64,000 nt of DNA from Streptomyces netropsis (GCF_014203545.1 NZ_JACHJG010000003.1:248001-312000), one strand, 5' to 3'. Numbered from the stretch's first letter, positions 1-11,206 are shown. Numbers and translations: made by a program. Notes: generated by a model from the letters alone, not told the origin.

Positions 1-1980
1 GCCGTCCGCGCGGCCCGCCCAGACCGAGTACGGCTCGGTGCCGTCGTCGTTGGACTTGGCCGCCGTCCACCAGCCGCCGCCCGCGCCCACGCCCGAGCCC
101 GAGGTGTTGAGCTTGCCCAGCAGCCGGTCGGTGTCTACGCCGAGGGCCAGCTCCCAGTTCGGGACGATGCCGTGGGCGTTGAAGGAGCGCTTGACGACGT
201 TCAGGTCCTTGCTGGAGACCTTGAGCGCCTTGGCGGCGGCGAGCACCGCGTTGCGGCCCTCGGTGAAGCCGTCCAAGGGGGTCATGAACTCCGTCAGCGC
301 CTTGTAGACGATCTTGTCGGCGAGGGTCCGGCCGACGTCCTCGCGGATGTCCCACAGGGCGCCCGAGAAGATGGTGGAGTTCAGGTGCACCCCGCCGCTG
401 TCGGTGCCGTGGCCGACGCCGAGGAAGTTCTTCGAGGTCGTGGCGCCGTCGTTGAGGTCACGGAACGCGCAGTCGCGCGGCGACTTCGTGCGGCACAGGT
501 TCTCGCCGAGCAGCCCGGCGGCCGGGTCGTCCATGGCCATGCCGGTGGCGTCCACGTCGAGGGCGTTGCCGAAGTAGTCGGCGACCGCCTCGTTGAGGGC
601 GCCGGACTGGCCCGCGTAGACGAGGTTGGCGGAGTTCTCGACGACGCCGTGCGTCATCTCGTGGCCGACGACGTCCAGGTCGGCGGAGAGCGTCTTGTAC
701 TCGTCGTCTCCCCCGCCGTACACCATCTTGGTGCCGTCCCAGAAGGCGTTGACGTACGAGTCCCCGAAGTAGGTGACGCCGACGAGCGAGTTGATGGTCA
801 TGCCGCGGCCGTCGAGGCTGTCGCGGCCGTGCACCTTCTTGTAATAGTCGTAGACCTTGCCCGCGGCCCAGTGCGCGTCGACCGCGCCGGCCTGGGTGGC
901 CTCCTTGCCGAAGGTGGGGGTCTCGGAGCCGAACTCCTTGACGCCCGTGGGCCAGCGGCCCAGCACCTCGCCGACGTCCTTGCCGCGCGCGTCCCAGGTG
1001 GAGAGCGTGTTCTTGCTGCCGCCCGCCATCCGGGAGGGGTCGCGCATGATGTATTGGTTGCGCGCCTTGTCCTGGGTCAGGCCCAGCTCGACGGCGGTGC
1101 CGTCGTAGCGGATGCCCGAGCCCGTCACCCCCGGCTCGGTGGCGCCGTCGCCGGGACCGGCCTCGGCGCTCCCCGCCCGGCCCGTGGCCCCGCTGCCGCC
1201 CGCCGACCTGGGGGCACCGAACGTCTTGATGCCGCTGTAGTCCAGGACCGGGAAACCGGCCTTGGCGTCGATGTAGACCTCGCGCAGCACCGGCTCGCCC
1301 GTGCCGGGGTGCGTGCCGCGCACGGTGATGTGGTGGGTGAGCACACCGGGGCCCTTGGGCAGGACGACCAGTCCGCGCGCGGTGCCGGTGAGCGGTGCGG
1401 CCGCCGCGGCGCCCTTCTTCGGGGCGTCCTTCGTGGCCAGCTTGTTCCCGCCGAGCCGGGCGGCGGTCGCGGAGACCGCCCGCCGGACGGCCAGCTCCTC
1501 GCCGACCTCGGCCTCCGTGGCGACCTTCAGTCCGGTGAAGTACTTGCCGGAGGTGCCGGTGACGACCCGCTTGCCGTCCTTCTTCTCCATCCGCACGACG
1601 TACTGGCCGCCGAGGACGTCGACACCGCGGTGCTTCTGCTGCAGCCGTACGGTCTCCCCCGCGCCGTTGTTCAGCGTCTGCACGGGCTTGAGGTCGCGGC
1701 GCGGGTCGGCGATGCGGTAGCGGCTCTCCTTGTCGGCGAGGTGTCCGCGCGCGGCGTCCGCGGCGCTGCCCGTCGACTTCACCGCCTCCCGGATGCCGTC
1801 CACCAGTGCCGGGGTCGCGGTGTCCGTCCCCGGGATCACATCCGCCGGGCTCTGGCCGGGTGCCGCCGCGTGGGCGGGCACCGCGGTGGCGACGAGCGCG
1901 GCAGCGCCGAGCAGTGCCGCCGCGCCCGATATTCCGCTTTTGATGCTCGATCTTCCTGAACGTGCTCTGGGCTTACGCAA
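1..1980 (-). CDS. Secreted M4 (thermolysin-like) neutral metallopeptidase, C-terminus outside the window
   Basis: Extracellular zinc endopeptidase of the thermolysin/bacillolysin family. The protein opens with a basic Sec signal (KPRARSGRSSIKS, a hydrophobic stretch, then AHAAAPG), continues with an FTP/PepSY-type propeptide containing RLQQKHRGVDVLGGQYVVR, and then the catalytic domain. HEMTH lies at about residues 440-444 (zinc ligands His440 and His444, catalytic Glu441), and the third ligand Glu464 is in GALNEAVADYFG. I chose the TTG start at 1980 because GGAGGG sits 6 nt upstream; an in-frame ATG at 1998 has no good ribosome site. About 660 codons are present and the frame is still open at base 1. 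It is divergent from the regulator at 2132. Family assignment is firm. Confidence 0.9.
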   Translation of the reverse strand, partial: MRKPRARSGRSSIKSGISGAAALLGAAALVATAVPAHAAAPGQSPADVIPGTDTATPALVDGIREAVKSTGSAADAARGHLADKESRYRIADPRRDLKPVQTLNNGAGETVRLQQKHRGVDVLGGQYVVRMEKKDGKRVVTGTSGKYFTGLKVATEAEVGEELAVRRAVSATAARLGGNKLATKDAPKKGAAAAAPLTGTARGLVVLPKGPGVLTHHITVRGTHPGTGEPVLREVYIDAKAGFPVLDYSGIKTFGAPRSAGGSGATGRAGSAEAGPGDGATEPGVTGSGIRYDGTAVELGLTQDKARNQYIMRDPSRMAGGSKNTLSTWDARGKDVGEVLGRWPTGVKEFGSETPTFGKEATQAGAVDAHWAAGKVYDYYKKVHGRDSLDGRGMTINSLVGVTYFGDSYVNAFWDGTKMVYGGGDDEYKTLSADLDVVGHEMTHGVVENSANLVYAGQSGALNEAVADYFGNALDVDATGMAMDDPAAGLLGENLCRTKSPRDCAFRDLNDGATTSKNFLGVGHGTDSGGVHLNSTIFSGALWDIREDVGRTLADKIVYKALTEFMTPLDGFTEGRNAVLAAAKALKVSSKDLNVVKRSFNAHGIVPNWELALGVDTDRLLGKLNTSGSGVGAGGGWWTAAKSNDDGTEPYSVWAGRADG

Positions 1981-2072
1981 GGATTTCCCTCCGTACATGC
2001 CTGACCGCCGGGACATCTCCGGGCAGCGCCATGCAACTGGGTGGGGCGCGAACTCATCAATGGGGTGTGGGG

Positions 2073-2106
2073 GTTCAGTAGTGAACATGCACACTTGTGT
2101 GTGTTC
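2073..2106. promoter_or_regulatory. Inverted repeats in the divergent peptidase/regulator promoter region
   Basis: Two overlapping dyads lie between the peptidase start (1980) and the regulator start (2132). GTTCA-N4-TGAAC (2073-2086) is perfect. A 24-bp element at 2083-2106 runs from GAACA to TGTTC and pairs at 9 of 12 positions. They share a GTTCA/TGAAC half-site, so this could be a three-half-site operator for the adjacent regulator. That role is inferred from position only. Confidence 0.4.
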
Positions 2107-2131
2107 CAGACCCCGGGTAACAATCACTCAC

Positions 2132-3145
2132 ATGATCGAGGGGGCGGAACTGCACGCCCTTGGCCTGGGGGAGGCCGAGGAGCGGGTCTACGAGGCGCTG
2201 CTGAGCGACCGGGCGCCCGACGTGGCGGCACTGGCGGATGAACTCGGCATGGCGTATGGGGAGTTGGAGGCGGCTCTGGTCCGATTACGGGACCACGGCT
2301 TCACCCTGCCCGGCCCGCCGACGGGGCCGGAGGGCGGGCGGGTGCTGCCCCGGCCGGTGGCACCGGCCGCCGCCATCCGCACGCTGATCCACCGAAGACA
2401 GGCCGAGCTGCATCTGAAGTCGGCCGAGTTGGAGCGGTTGCGCCTGTCGGCCGACCACATCGCGGGCCGTCTCAGCCCCGGCGGCGCGGCCGCCGGAGGC
2501 GGCGTCGAAGTCGTCATCGGCGCGGGGGCCATCGCCGAGCGCACGGCCTATCTGCTGGCCTCGGCCGAGCGCGAGGTCGTCGTCCTCGACCGCCCGCCCT
2601 GCCCGGGCGGCATGGCGACGGACCCGCTGTTCGAGACGCTCGTCGAGGCGCTGCCCGCCCGTGGGGTCGAGGTCCGCATGGCCGTCCGGCGCGACGGCCT
2701 CGCCCCCGACCGGCTGCGGACCCTCACGGCCCTGGCCGGGCACGGGGTGCGGGTACGGACCGCCGCCGAGGTCCCCACCCGTCTGATCGCCGTCGACGGC
2801 CGGGTCACCCTGCTGCCGCCCGCCGACACCGCCGACCCGGCGGCCTCGGCCCTGGTGGTCGGGGAGACGCTGCTGCGCGACGCGCTGCTGCCCCTCTTCG
2901 AGACGGTCTGGGACCGCGCGGTTCCCCTGGGCGCCGCCGGCGGCGACGGCCGGGTCTCGGAGCACCGCAAGGAACTCCTCGGCCTCCTCGCCGCGGGCCT
3001 CAAGGACGAGGCCATAGCCCGCCGGCTGGGCGTCCACGTCCACACCGCCCGGCGCCGCATCAGCGGGCTGCTGGAGGCGCTGGGCGCGGACACCCGCTTC
3101 CAGGCGGGCGCGCAGGCGACCTTGCGGGGGTGGCTGGACCGCTGA
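2132..3145 (+). CDS. TrmB-like/LuxR-type helix-turn-helix transcriptional regulator
   Basis: A 337-residue DNA-binding protein of a type common in Streptomyces. The first ~70 residues form a TrmB-like winged helix (ALGLGEAEERVYEALLS, then AALADELGMAYGELEAALVRL). The middle (about 130-245) resembles the phospholipase-D-like domain of TrmB regulators (EVVVLDRPP). The last ~60 residues are a LuxR/GerE helix-turn-helix (ELLGLLAAGLKDEAIARRLG, HVHTARRRISGLLEALGA). The ATG at 2132 puts the winged helix at the very N-terminus. No clear Shine-Dalgarno precedes it, so the transcript may be leaderless. It is divergent from the secreted M4 peptidase, which makes control of that peptidase an attractive guess. 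The effector is unknown. Confidence 0.82.
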   Translation: MIEGAELHALGLGEAEERVYEALLSDRAPDVAALADELGMAYGELEAALVRLRDHGFTLPGPPTGPEGGRVLPRPVAPAAAIRTLIHRRQAELHLKSAELERLRLSADHIAGRLSPGGAAAGGGVEVVIGAGAIAERTAYLLASAEREVVVLDRPPCPGGMATDPLFETLVEALPARGVEVRMAVRRDGLAPDRLRTLTALAGHGVRVRTAAEVPTRLIAVDGRVTLLPPADTADPAASALVVGETLLRDALLPLFETVWDRAVPLGAAGGDGRVSEHRKELLGLLAAGLKDEAIARRLGVHVHTARRRISGLLEALGADTRFQAGAQATLRGWLDR

Positions 3146-3158
3146 CCGCCCGCGCGGG

Positions 3159-3617
3159 TCACGCCATCTTCGCCGCCGCGCTGTGGATCGCCTCGCGGAT
3201 GCGGAAGTACGTACCGCAGCGGCAGACGTTGGCGATCGCGTCGATGTCGGCGTCCGTCGGGTTCTTCGTCCGCTTCAGCAGGGCGACCGCGGCCATGATC
3301 TGGCCCGGCTGGCAGTAGCCGCACTGGGCGACGTCCTGCTCCAGCCACGCCTCCTGGACGGGGTGCAGGGTGTCGCCGTCGGCGAGGCCCTCGATGGTGG
3401 TGACGTCACGTCCCGCGGCCTCGGCGACCGGTACGACGCAGGGCCTGACGGCCTCGCCGTCCAGGTGGCTGGTGCAGGCCTTGCAGACGTCGATCCCGCA
3501 CCCGTATTTGGGCCCGCGGATGCCGAGCAGGTCGCGCAGCGCCCACAGCAGGGGCAGGTCGTCGGGGGCGTCGACGGTGACGGACCGCCCGTTGACGGTG
3601 AAGGTGTGCGAGGGCAT
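3159..3617 (-). CDS. (2Fe-2S)-binding subunit of a molybdenum hydroxylase (IorA/CoxS type)
   Basis: A 152-residue electron-transfer subunit with two [2Fe-2S] clusters. The N-terminal plant-ferredoxin domain carries the first cluster motif ([18 protein letters not shown], then VRPC). The C-terminal helical domain carries the second (CGYCQPGQ and NVCRCGTY). The start ATG at 3617 has AGGAG about 6 nt upstream. It lies 50 bp downstream of the molybdopterin-binding subunit on the same strand, so the two are almost certainly co-transcribed. The absence of an FAD-subunit gene nearby points to the two-subunit isoquinoline-1-oxidoreductase-like type, which passes electrons to a membrane or cytochrome acceptor. 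Substrate unknown. Confidence 0.92.
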   Translation of the reverse strand: MPSHTFTVNGRSVTVDAPDDLPLLWALRDLLGIRGPKYGCGIDVCKACTSHLDGEAVRPCVVPVAEAAGRDVTTIEGLADGDTLHPVQEAWLEQDVAQCGYCQPGQIMAAVALLKRTKNPTDADIDAIANVCRCGTYFRIREAIHSAAAKMA

Positions 3618-3667
3618 GGAAGCTCCTGGGTTCTGGCTCCCGGCCCGAGCCGGGTCCGGTGGTCCCG

Positions 3668-5887
3668 TCATCTCGGGAACGGGGTGAAGTCGATGTCGAA
3701 GTTGACCGGAAAGCGCCGCGGGCTGGTGCCGGTGGCCCGGGCGTAGGCGTTGGCGATCGCGCCGACCGCGGCCGGCACCCCGAGCTCACCCGCGCCGCCC
3801 GGCTCCCCGGTGGCGGGCATGATGAAGATCCGGACGTCCGGCGGGGAGTCCTTCTGGCGCGCGTAGTGGAACTGCGAGTAACTGCCCTCCAGCGGCAGTC
3901 CCTTGTCGATGTGCAGCCCCGCCCGCAGCGTGGTGGAGATGGCGTCCGTCAGCCCGCCGAGCAGCTGGGCCTCCAGCCCGCGCGGGTTGATCGGCCGGCC
4001 CACGTCGGCCGCGATCACGGCCTTGGTGACGCGCGGCTTCTTCGGGTCACTCGCGTCGATCTCGACCAGGCACGCCGTACGGGACTTGTACTCCTCGTGG
4101 AAGCCGACCCCCTGCGCGTGCCCGGCCGGCATCGGCCGCCCCCACTCGCCCTCCCGCGCGACCTTGTCGAGCACGGCGCGCTGCGCCGGGTTCTTCAGGC
4201 ACGCGCGGCGGAAGTCGACCGGGTCCCGCCCCAGCTTCGCGGCCAGTTCGTCGACGAGGATCTCCTCCGCCCCGCGGGTGTTCGCCGAGTACACCGACCG
4301 CCAGGAGGCGGTGGGCATCTTCAGCGGCACTTCGGTCAGGTGCTGGGTGGTGACGCCGAAGTGGTACGGGCACTTGACCGTCGTGTGGAAGAGGGTCTGC
4401 GCGAAGGTGGCGTTGCCGAGGCCGCCGGGCAGCTTCGTGACGGTCGCGGTGAGGATCTCGCCGAGGCCGTGGCGGAAGTCGGTCTCGACGGCGGCCACCC
4501 GGTGGTCGAAGCTCAGCACCTTGCCCAGGGCGTAGGTGGCCCGGATCCGGTGGTGGGTGGCGGGCCGCATCCGGCCGTGCCGGGTGTCGTCGACGCGTGA
4601 CCACATCAGCCGCACCGGCCGTCCGCTGCGCTTGGACACCCGGGCGGCCTCCAGTGCCGCGTCGAAGAACAGCCGCCGCCCGAAGGAGCCGCCCGCCTGC
4701 ACCACGTGGACGGTGACCTTGTCGACGGGCAGGCCCAGTTCCTTCGCGATGGTCTGCTGGGCGACGATCGGCCCCTTCAGCCCGGACCAGATCGTCGCCC
4801 GGTCAGCGGTGACGTCCGCGACCGCGGAGTTGGTCTCCAGCGGTGCGTGACTGGCGAACGCGAAGTCGAACTCGGCGTCGATGTGCCGGGTCAGCGGCGG
4901 CAGGTCCACCCAGGGCTCGGCCGCGGCCTTCAGCCGGGCGCGGATGTCGTCGTCGGAGAGGCCGTCGACGGTACCCGGGCCCCAGGCCACGTCGAGCTTG
5001 TTCTTCGCGTCCAGGGCCTGTCCGAAGGTCTCGGCGACGACGGCCACACCGGTGGGGATGGTGACGACGTCGAGGACGCCGGGCATGGCCCGGACGGCGG
5101 CCTCGTTCCGCACGGACGTCACGGTGCCGCCCAGGGTGGGTGGTCTGCGCACCATGCACGGCTTGGCGCCGGGGACGTCGAGGTCCAGGGTGTACCGCTG
5201 CCGGCCCGTGACCATCGCCCGGGCGTCGATGCGGGAGGTGGGGGTGCCGACGAGGGTGTGCGCGGACTCCGGTTTGGGCGCGGCGGTGACCGCGCCGAGG
5301 TCGCGCGCGGCGGCCTCGACCGCGAGGGACCCGTACGGGGCGCTGCGCCCGTCCGGCGCCACGACGGCGCCGTCCCGGGTCCGCAGCGCGCTCGCCGCGA
5401 GCCCCCACCGCTTGGCGGCGGCCCGTACCAGCCGTGCCCGGGCCGCGGCGGCGGTGTGCCGGACCGGGCCGTACAGGGACCGGATGGAGTTGGAGCTCCC
5501 GGTGAACTGGCCGAACAGCAGCTCCGGCCGCGCGTCCTCCAGCCGGATGTCGATCCGGTCGACGGCGACGTCCAGTTCCTCGGCGATCAGCATCGCCACG
5601 GCCGTCGTCAGCCCCTGCCCGACCTCTTCGCGCGGCAGCCGGAAGGAGACGCGGCCGTTCTCGCCGACGGTCAGCACCAGCATGTGGGCGGTGGGGACAC
5701 CGGCGAGGATCAGGACGTCCCCGAGGTCGACGATGTCGGCGGGCGCGGGCAGGCTGGGCACGGGTGCGCCGGCCACGGTCTCGGCGACGGCGGTGGCCGC
5801 CCCCGCCGCGCCGAAGCCGGTGGCCACGGCCAGTGTGGGTGCCGCGACGAGGTACGTGAGAAAGCCGCGCCTGCTGGGTTCCGCCAT
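3668..5887 (-). CDS. Molybdopterin-binding subunit of a xanthine-dehydrogenase-family hydroxylase (IorB type)
   Basis: A 739-residue catalytic subunit that hydroxylates an aldehyde or N-heterocycle at a molybdenum cofactor. The N-terminus is a twin-arginine signal ([20 protein letters not shown]), so the enzyme is probably exported already folded, typical of IorB-like proteins. Molybdopterin-binding stretches are visible ([39 protein letters not shown]), and the catalytic glutamate is expected in [11 protein letters not shown] near the C-terminus. The ATG at 5887 has GGAG 6 nt upstream. It is the first gene of the operon with the iron-sulfur subunit. A PadR gene ends 100 bp upstream on the same strand and may control it. 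The physiological substrate cannot be read from the sequence. Confidence 0.9.
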   Translation of the reverse strand: MAEPSRRGFLTYLVAAPTLAVATGFGAAGAATAVAETVAGAPVPSLPAPADIVDLGDVLILAGVPTAHMLVLTVGENGRVSFRLPREEVGQGLTTAVAMLIAEELDVAVDRIDIRLEDARPELLFGQFTGSSNSIRSLYGPVRHTAAAARARLVRAAAKRWGLAASALRTRDGAVVAPDGRSAPYGSLAVEAAARDLGAVTAAPKPESAHTLVGTPTSRIDARAMVTGRQRYTLDLDVPGAKPCMVRRPPTLGGTVTSVRNEAAVRAMPGVLDVVTIPTGVAVVAETFGQALDAKNKLDVAWGPGTVDGLSDDDIRARLKAAAEPWVDLPPLTRHIDAEFDFAFASHAPLETNSAVADVTADRATIWSGLKGPIVAQQTIAKELGLPVDKVTVHVVQAGGSFGRRLFFDAALEAARVSKRSGRPVRLMWSRVDDTRHGRMRPATHHRIRATYALGKVLSFDHRVAAVETDFRHGLGEILTATVTKLPGGLGNATFAQTLFHTTVKCPYHFGVTTQHLTEVPLKMPTASWRSVYSANTRGAEEILVDELAAKLGRDPVDFRRACLKNPAQRAVLDKVAREGEWGRPMPAGHAQGVGFHEEYKSRTACLVEIDASDPKKPRVTKAVIAADVGRPINPRGLEAQLLGGLTDAISTTLRAGLHIDKGLPLEGSYSQFHYARQKDSPPDVRIFIMPATGEPGGAGELGVPAAVGAIANAYARATGTSPRRFPVNFDIDFTPFPR

Positions 5888-5987
5888 GAGAGCTCCGTCT
5901 TCGCCCGGCCCGCCACCGATGCCGGACCCTCCGAAGATCATTACCAGTGGGTAGGGCAAGGGCAAGAGGCGGGCCGGCCAGAGCTGC

Positions 5988-6557
5988 TCACCGCTCGGCG
6001 CGGACCGTCCGACGCTGTCTCAGGACGCCCGCGACCCGCAGGCACCAGTCGCGGTTCTCCCGTTCGAAGGCGAGACCGCGCAGGCACGTCAGATACGGGC
6101 CGATCCGCTCGCCCCGCAGCAGGAACTCCTCCTCGTCCGCCGCGCCGCGCATCTGCCGCAGCAGCTCGCCGAAGAGTTCGGTCTTGGCCTCGGCGACGGC
6201 CGCCCGCTCCTCGAGCTGTTCGATCACCGCCCCGGCGCCGACGCGGTCGGCGGCCCGGACCTTGACGAGCAGGTCGTCGCGGATGAACGAGGGCTTCGAC
6301 GCGGCGGCGGCGAACCGCTCCAGCTCGGCGGAGCCGGCGTCGGTGACGCGGAACAGCCGCTTGTTGGGCCGGCTCTCCTGGACCACCTCCCGGCCCGTGA
6401 CCAGCCCTTCCCCCTCCAGCTTGGCCAGCTCGGCGTAGAGCTGCTGGGGCAGCGCGTGCCAGAAGTTCGCGACGCCGACGTCGAACGCCTTGGCCAGTTG
6501 GTATCCGCTGTGCTCGCCGTCCAGCAGCGCCGCCAGCACGGCATGTCGCAAAGCCAT
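5988..6557 (-). CDS. PadR family transcriptional regulator
   Basis: A 189-residue phenolic-acid-responsive-type repressor. The N-terminal PadR winged helix is clear (LRHAVLAALLDGEHSGYQLAKAF, then LYAELAKLEGEGLVTGREV), followed by the wing (KRLFRVTDAGSAELERF) and a C-terminal helical dimerisation domain of the Vir_act_alpha_C type (AEAKTELFGELLRQM). The ATG at 6557 removes a short non-conserved extension; AAGGGG lies about 10 nt upstream. It is divergent from the SnoaL-like gene at 6651, with a large symmetric element between them. Autoregulation plus control of that neighbour is the simplest reading. It could also control the molybdenum hydroxylase operon that follows on the same strand. Confidence 0.88.
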   Translation of the reverse strand: MALRHAVLAALLDGEHSGYQLAKAFDVGVANFWHALPQQLYAELAKLEGEGLVTGREVVQESRPNKRLFRVTDAGSAELERFAAAASKPSFIRDDLLVKVRAADRVGAGAVIEQLEERAAVAEAKTELFGELLRQMRGAADEEEFLLRGERIGPYLTCLRGLAFERENRDWCLRVAGVLRQRRTVRAER

Positions 6558-6600
6558 CGGCTCGACCCCTTCCCCTTCGCGGTCCGAGACCGCAGGATAC

Positions 6601-6636
6601 CTACTCAAGAAAGTGACTAGTCAGATCCTTGAGTAG
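6601..6636. promoter_or_regulatory. Nested 36-bp palindrome, probable PadR operator
   Basis: CTACTCAAG (6601-6609) and CTTGAGTAG (6628-6636) are perfect inverted 9-mers. Centred on exactly the same axis (6618.5) is the perfect 10-bp palindrome TGACTAGTCA (6614-6623). The element lies between the divergent PadR and SnoaL-like genes, just before the latter's ribosome site. Assignment to the PadR protein is inferred from its position. Confidence 0.65.
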
Positions 6637-6650
6637 GAGAAGGAGCAGCC

Positions 6651-7094
6651 ATGCAGATCGCCGAACGTTTCCGTACTGCCGTGGAGAAGCGGGATCTCGC
6701 CGGGATGGAGGGCCTGTTCACCGAGGACGTCCGCTTCTACAGCCCGGTGAAGTTCACGCCCTTCGAGGGCAGGCCCATGGTGCTGGGCCTGCTCGGCGTC
6801 CTGCTGCGCACGTTCGAGGACTTCCGCTACGTCGGGCGGTTCGAGGGCACGGCCGAGACCAGCACGGACGGCGACGAGGCCGCGTCGGAGATCCTGCTCT
6901 TCCGGGCCACGGTGGAGGGCAAGGAGATCCACGGCATCGACATGCTGCAGTTCGACGAGGAGGGCCGGATCAAGGAGTTCACCGTGATGGTCCGCCCGCA
7001 GTCCGCGGTGCAGACGCTGGGGCGGGCGGTGTTCGCGGGCCTGGTGGCGGACGGTCTGGTCCCGGCCCCGGCCGCCGCCTCGGCGGAGGGCTAG
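6651..7094 (+). CDS. SnoaL-like / NTF2-fold nuclear transport factor 2 family protein
   Basis: A 147-residue single-domain alpha+beta protein with the NTF2/SnoaL pattern: MQIAERFRTAVEKRDLAGM and LFTEDVRFYSPVKFTPFEGR, then strands ending in IDMLQFDEEGRIKEFTVMVRP. Such proteins are small-molecule isomerases, hydrolases or binding proteins; no residue set here defines a substrate. The ribosome site AGGAGAAGGAG is excellent. It is divergent from the PadR repressor across a strong palindrome, so it is the most likely regulated target. Cytoplasmic, with no signal peptide. Confidence 0.82.
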   Translation: MQIAERFRTAVEKRDLAGMEGLFTEDVRFYSPVKFTPFEGRPMVLGLLGVLLRTFEDFRYVGRFEGTAETSTDGDEAASEILLFRATVEGKEIHGIDMLQFDEEGRIKEFTVMVRPQSAVQTLGRAVFAGLVADGLVPAPAAASAEG

Positions 7095-7172
7095 CGTCTG
7101 GGGGACAATGGGGGCCGTACCCAGAGCGTGGCGGAAAGTCGCGATGCTCGTGTCGCCAGTGGAGCAGAAGCC

Positions 7173-8003
7173 TTGCCGAAGCAGGAAGCCCCTTCCCCCG
7201 CCCCGGACCGTGCCGACCTGCAGGCGGACTGCGGAAGCTGCTTCGGGCTGTGCTGCGTCGCGCTGCCCTTCGCGGCCTCGGCGGACTTCGCGGTGAACAA
7301 GGACGCGGGAAAGCCGTGCTCGAACCTCAAGACGGACTTCACCTGCGGCATCCACACGCGGCTGCGCGAGCGGGGCTTCTCCGGCTGCACCGTCTTCGAC
7401 TGCTTCGGCGCGGGCCAGAAGGTCTCCCAGGTCACCTTCCTCGGCCGGAACTGGCGGGAGGCCCCTGACTCGGCCCGGCAGATGTTCGACGTGTTCCCCG
7501 TCATGCGGCAGCTCCACGAGCTGCTGTGGTACTTGACGGAGGCCCTGTCGATGCCGGCCGCCCGCTCCCTGCACGGTGACCTCCGCCGCGCCCTGGACGA
7601 CACCGACCGCCTCACGCGCGGCAGCGCGGAGGAGCTCACGAAGGTGGACGTGGCGGAGGTCCGGCACGGTGTGAACGCCTTGCTGCTGCGCACCAGCGAA
7701 CTCGTACGGGCCGGCGTCCCCGGCCGCAAGAAGAACCACCGGGGGGCCGACCTCATCGGCGCCCGGCTGGGCGGCGCCAACCTCCGGGGCGCCAACCTCC
7801 GGGGCGCCTACCTCATCGCGGCCGACCTCAAGAAGGCCGACCTGAGGTCGGCGGACCTGATCGGCGCGGACTTCCGCGACGCCGACCTGTCCGGCGCGGA
7901 CCTGACCGGCAGCCTCTTCCTCACCCAGGCCCAGCTCAACGCGGCGAAGGGCTCCCCCACGACAAAGCTGCCGCCGACGCTGAACCGTCCGGCGCACTGG
8001 TAG
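7173..8003 (+). CDS. Cysteine-cluster (YkgJ-like) protein with C-terminal pentapeptide repeats
   Basis: A 276-residue protein that joins two modules. The N-terminal ~80 residues hold eight cysteines in a YkgJ-like metal-cluster arrangement (CGSCFGLCCVALPF, then CSNL, FTCGIH, GCTVFDCFGAG). After a helical linker, the last ~100 residues are pentapeptide repeats of the A(D/N)LxG kind (GADLIGARLGGANLRGANLR and following), which form a right-handed quadrilateral beta-helix. I chose TTG at 7173 because GGAG lies 8 nt upstream; a GTG at 7128 is an in-frame alternative. Function unknown; the cluster probably binds iron or zinc. Confidence 0.8.
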   Translation: MPKQEAPSPAPDRADLQADCGSCFGLCCVALPFAASADFAVNKDAGKPCSNLKTDFTCGIHTRLRERGFSGCTVFDCFGAGQKVSQVTFLGRNWREAPDSARQMFDVFPVMRQLHELLWYLTEALSMPAARSLHGDLRRALDDTDRLTRGSAEELTKVDVAEVRHGVNALLLRTSELVRAGVPGRKKNHRGADLIGARLGGANLRGANLRGAYLIAADLKKADLRSADLIGADFRDADLSGADLTGSLFLTQAQLNAAKGSPTTKLPPTLNRPAHW

Positions 8004-8011
8004 TCCGCGGC

Positions 8012-8033
8012 GAGGCCGGCGCACGCCGGCCTC
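8012..8033. terminator. Bidirectional hairpin between convergent genes
   Basis: GAGGCCGGC (8012-8020), a 4-nt loop and GCCGGCCTC (8025-8033) form a perfect 9-bp stem. It follows the pentapeptide-repeat gene and overlaps the stop codon of the convergent Uma2 gene. Confidence 0.6.
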
Positions 8034-8619
8034 AGTCCCGGGGGAACGCGTCCGTGGTGATCGTCAGGCCGAGGACGGTGTCGGTGAGGTCGATCGGGTC
8101 GCCGAAGTCCAGGGTCAGCTGGGCCCGGTACTCCCCGTCCTTGGGCAATGTGTGCACGTGGCACAGGCGGGTGTACGGGTCGGCGATCACGTACACCGGA
8201 ATCCCGCCGGCGGCGTAGGCGGCCATCTTCCGCCCGTAGTCGTTGTCGGCGGTGCCACGCGAGATCACTTCAAGGACGAACTCGACGTCCTGGTAGCGCC
8301 AGTGCCCCTTGGCGTCCTGCTCAGCACCGTCCGACAGCTTGAAGACGTCCGGGGCGAAGGCATTGCCCTCACCCGGGAGATCGAGGCGGACGTCGGACAT
8401 GATCCTGCTCAGCCGTCCGAAGTGACCCTTCAATTGGAGGCACGCATCCAGGATGATTTCCCAGTGCGTTCCCCTTTGCGGCGCCATGTGGACAACTCCC
8501 CCGACGATCTCACCCTTGTAACCCTCGGGGACGATCCCATAGAGAAGCTCGAACATCTCGTCCGAACTCAGCTCGCTGTTTTCGGCCATCTCGGTCCTGT
8601 CGGTCAGTGCGATGGTCAC
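8032..8619 (-). CDS. Uma2 family protein (DUF820, PD-(D/E)XK nuclease fold)
   Basis: A 195-residue restriction-endonuclease-fold protein of the Uma2 family, which is amplified in Streptomyces. The catalytic layout is recognisable: Asp in AFAPDVF, Glu in VEFVLEVISR, then YGRKMAAYAAGGIPVYVIAD, where the lysine and the GIxxYxIAD strand are hallmarks. The GTG start at 8619 follows GAGGAG by 7 nt; longer frames upstream lack support. No partner gene suggests a restriction or defence role, and the biological function of the family is poorly understood. Confidence 0.85.
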   Translation of the reverse strand: MTIALTDRTEMAENSELSSDEMFELLYGIVPEGYKGEIVGGVVHMAPQRGTHWEIILDACLQLKGHFGRLSRIMSDVRLDLPGEGNAFAPDVFKLSDGAEQDAKGHWRYQDVEFVLEVISRGTADNDYGRKMAAYAAGGIPVYVIADPYTRLCHVHTLPKDGEYRAQLTLDFGDPIDLTDTVLGLTITTDAFPRD

Positions 8620-8703
8620 CGTGACGCTCCTCCCCGCTGCCACTGGTTTCGGCAGCCGCGCGGTACAACGATACGCACGGGGGGCCGGACACGCCCGGGC
8701 CCT

Positions 8704-8734
8704 GGCCCGGCTCCATCCCCCGAGGAGCCGGGCC
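8704..8734 (-). terminator. Hairpin downstream of lon
   Basis: GGCCCGGCTC (8704-8713) pairs perfectly with GAGCCGGGCC (8725-8734) across an 11-nt loop, 16 bp beyond the lon stop codon. A U-run is absent, as is usual in Streptomyces. Confidence 0.55.
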
Positions 8735-8749
8735 ACGCCCTCACCGCCG

Positions 8750-11164
<2,415 letters not shown>

Positions 11165-11185
11165 GATCTCCCCTTCGGCAGGCAA

Positions 11186-11206
11186 GTTGAGCTATACCGA
11201 CTCAAT
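11186..11206. promoter_or_regulatory. HAIR-type HspR operator upstream of lon
   Basis: GTTGAGC-N7-ACTCAAT matches the HAIR consensus CTTGAGT-N7-ACTCAAG except at one inner base and the two outer ends. It lies 22-42 bp upstream of the lon start codon, overlapping the expected promoter. HspR represses the dnaK operon, clpB and lon in Streptomyces (established), so repression of this lon by HspR is a well-founded inference. Confidence 0.72.

Noticed and set aside
172..1959. Long plus-strand open frame opposite the M4 peptidase
   Set aside because: It is the antisense of a peptidase with intact signal, propeptide and HEMTH motif; its own translation is low-complexity Ala/Gly/Val/Arg and has no homology pattern.
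8032..8619. Defence nuclease role for the Uma2 protein
   Set aside because: No methyltransferase, helicase or other defence partner is adjacent, and Uma2 genes are numerous housekeeping-like paralogs in Streptomyces.
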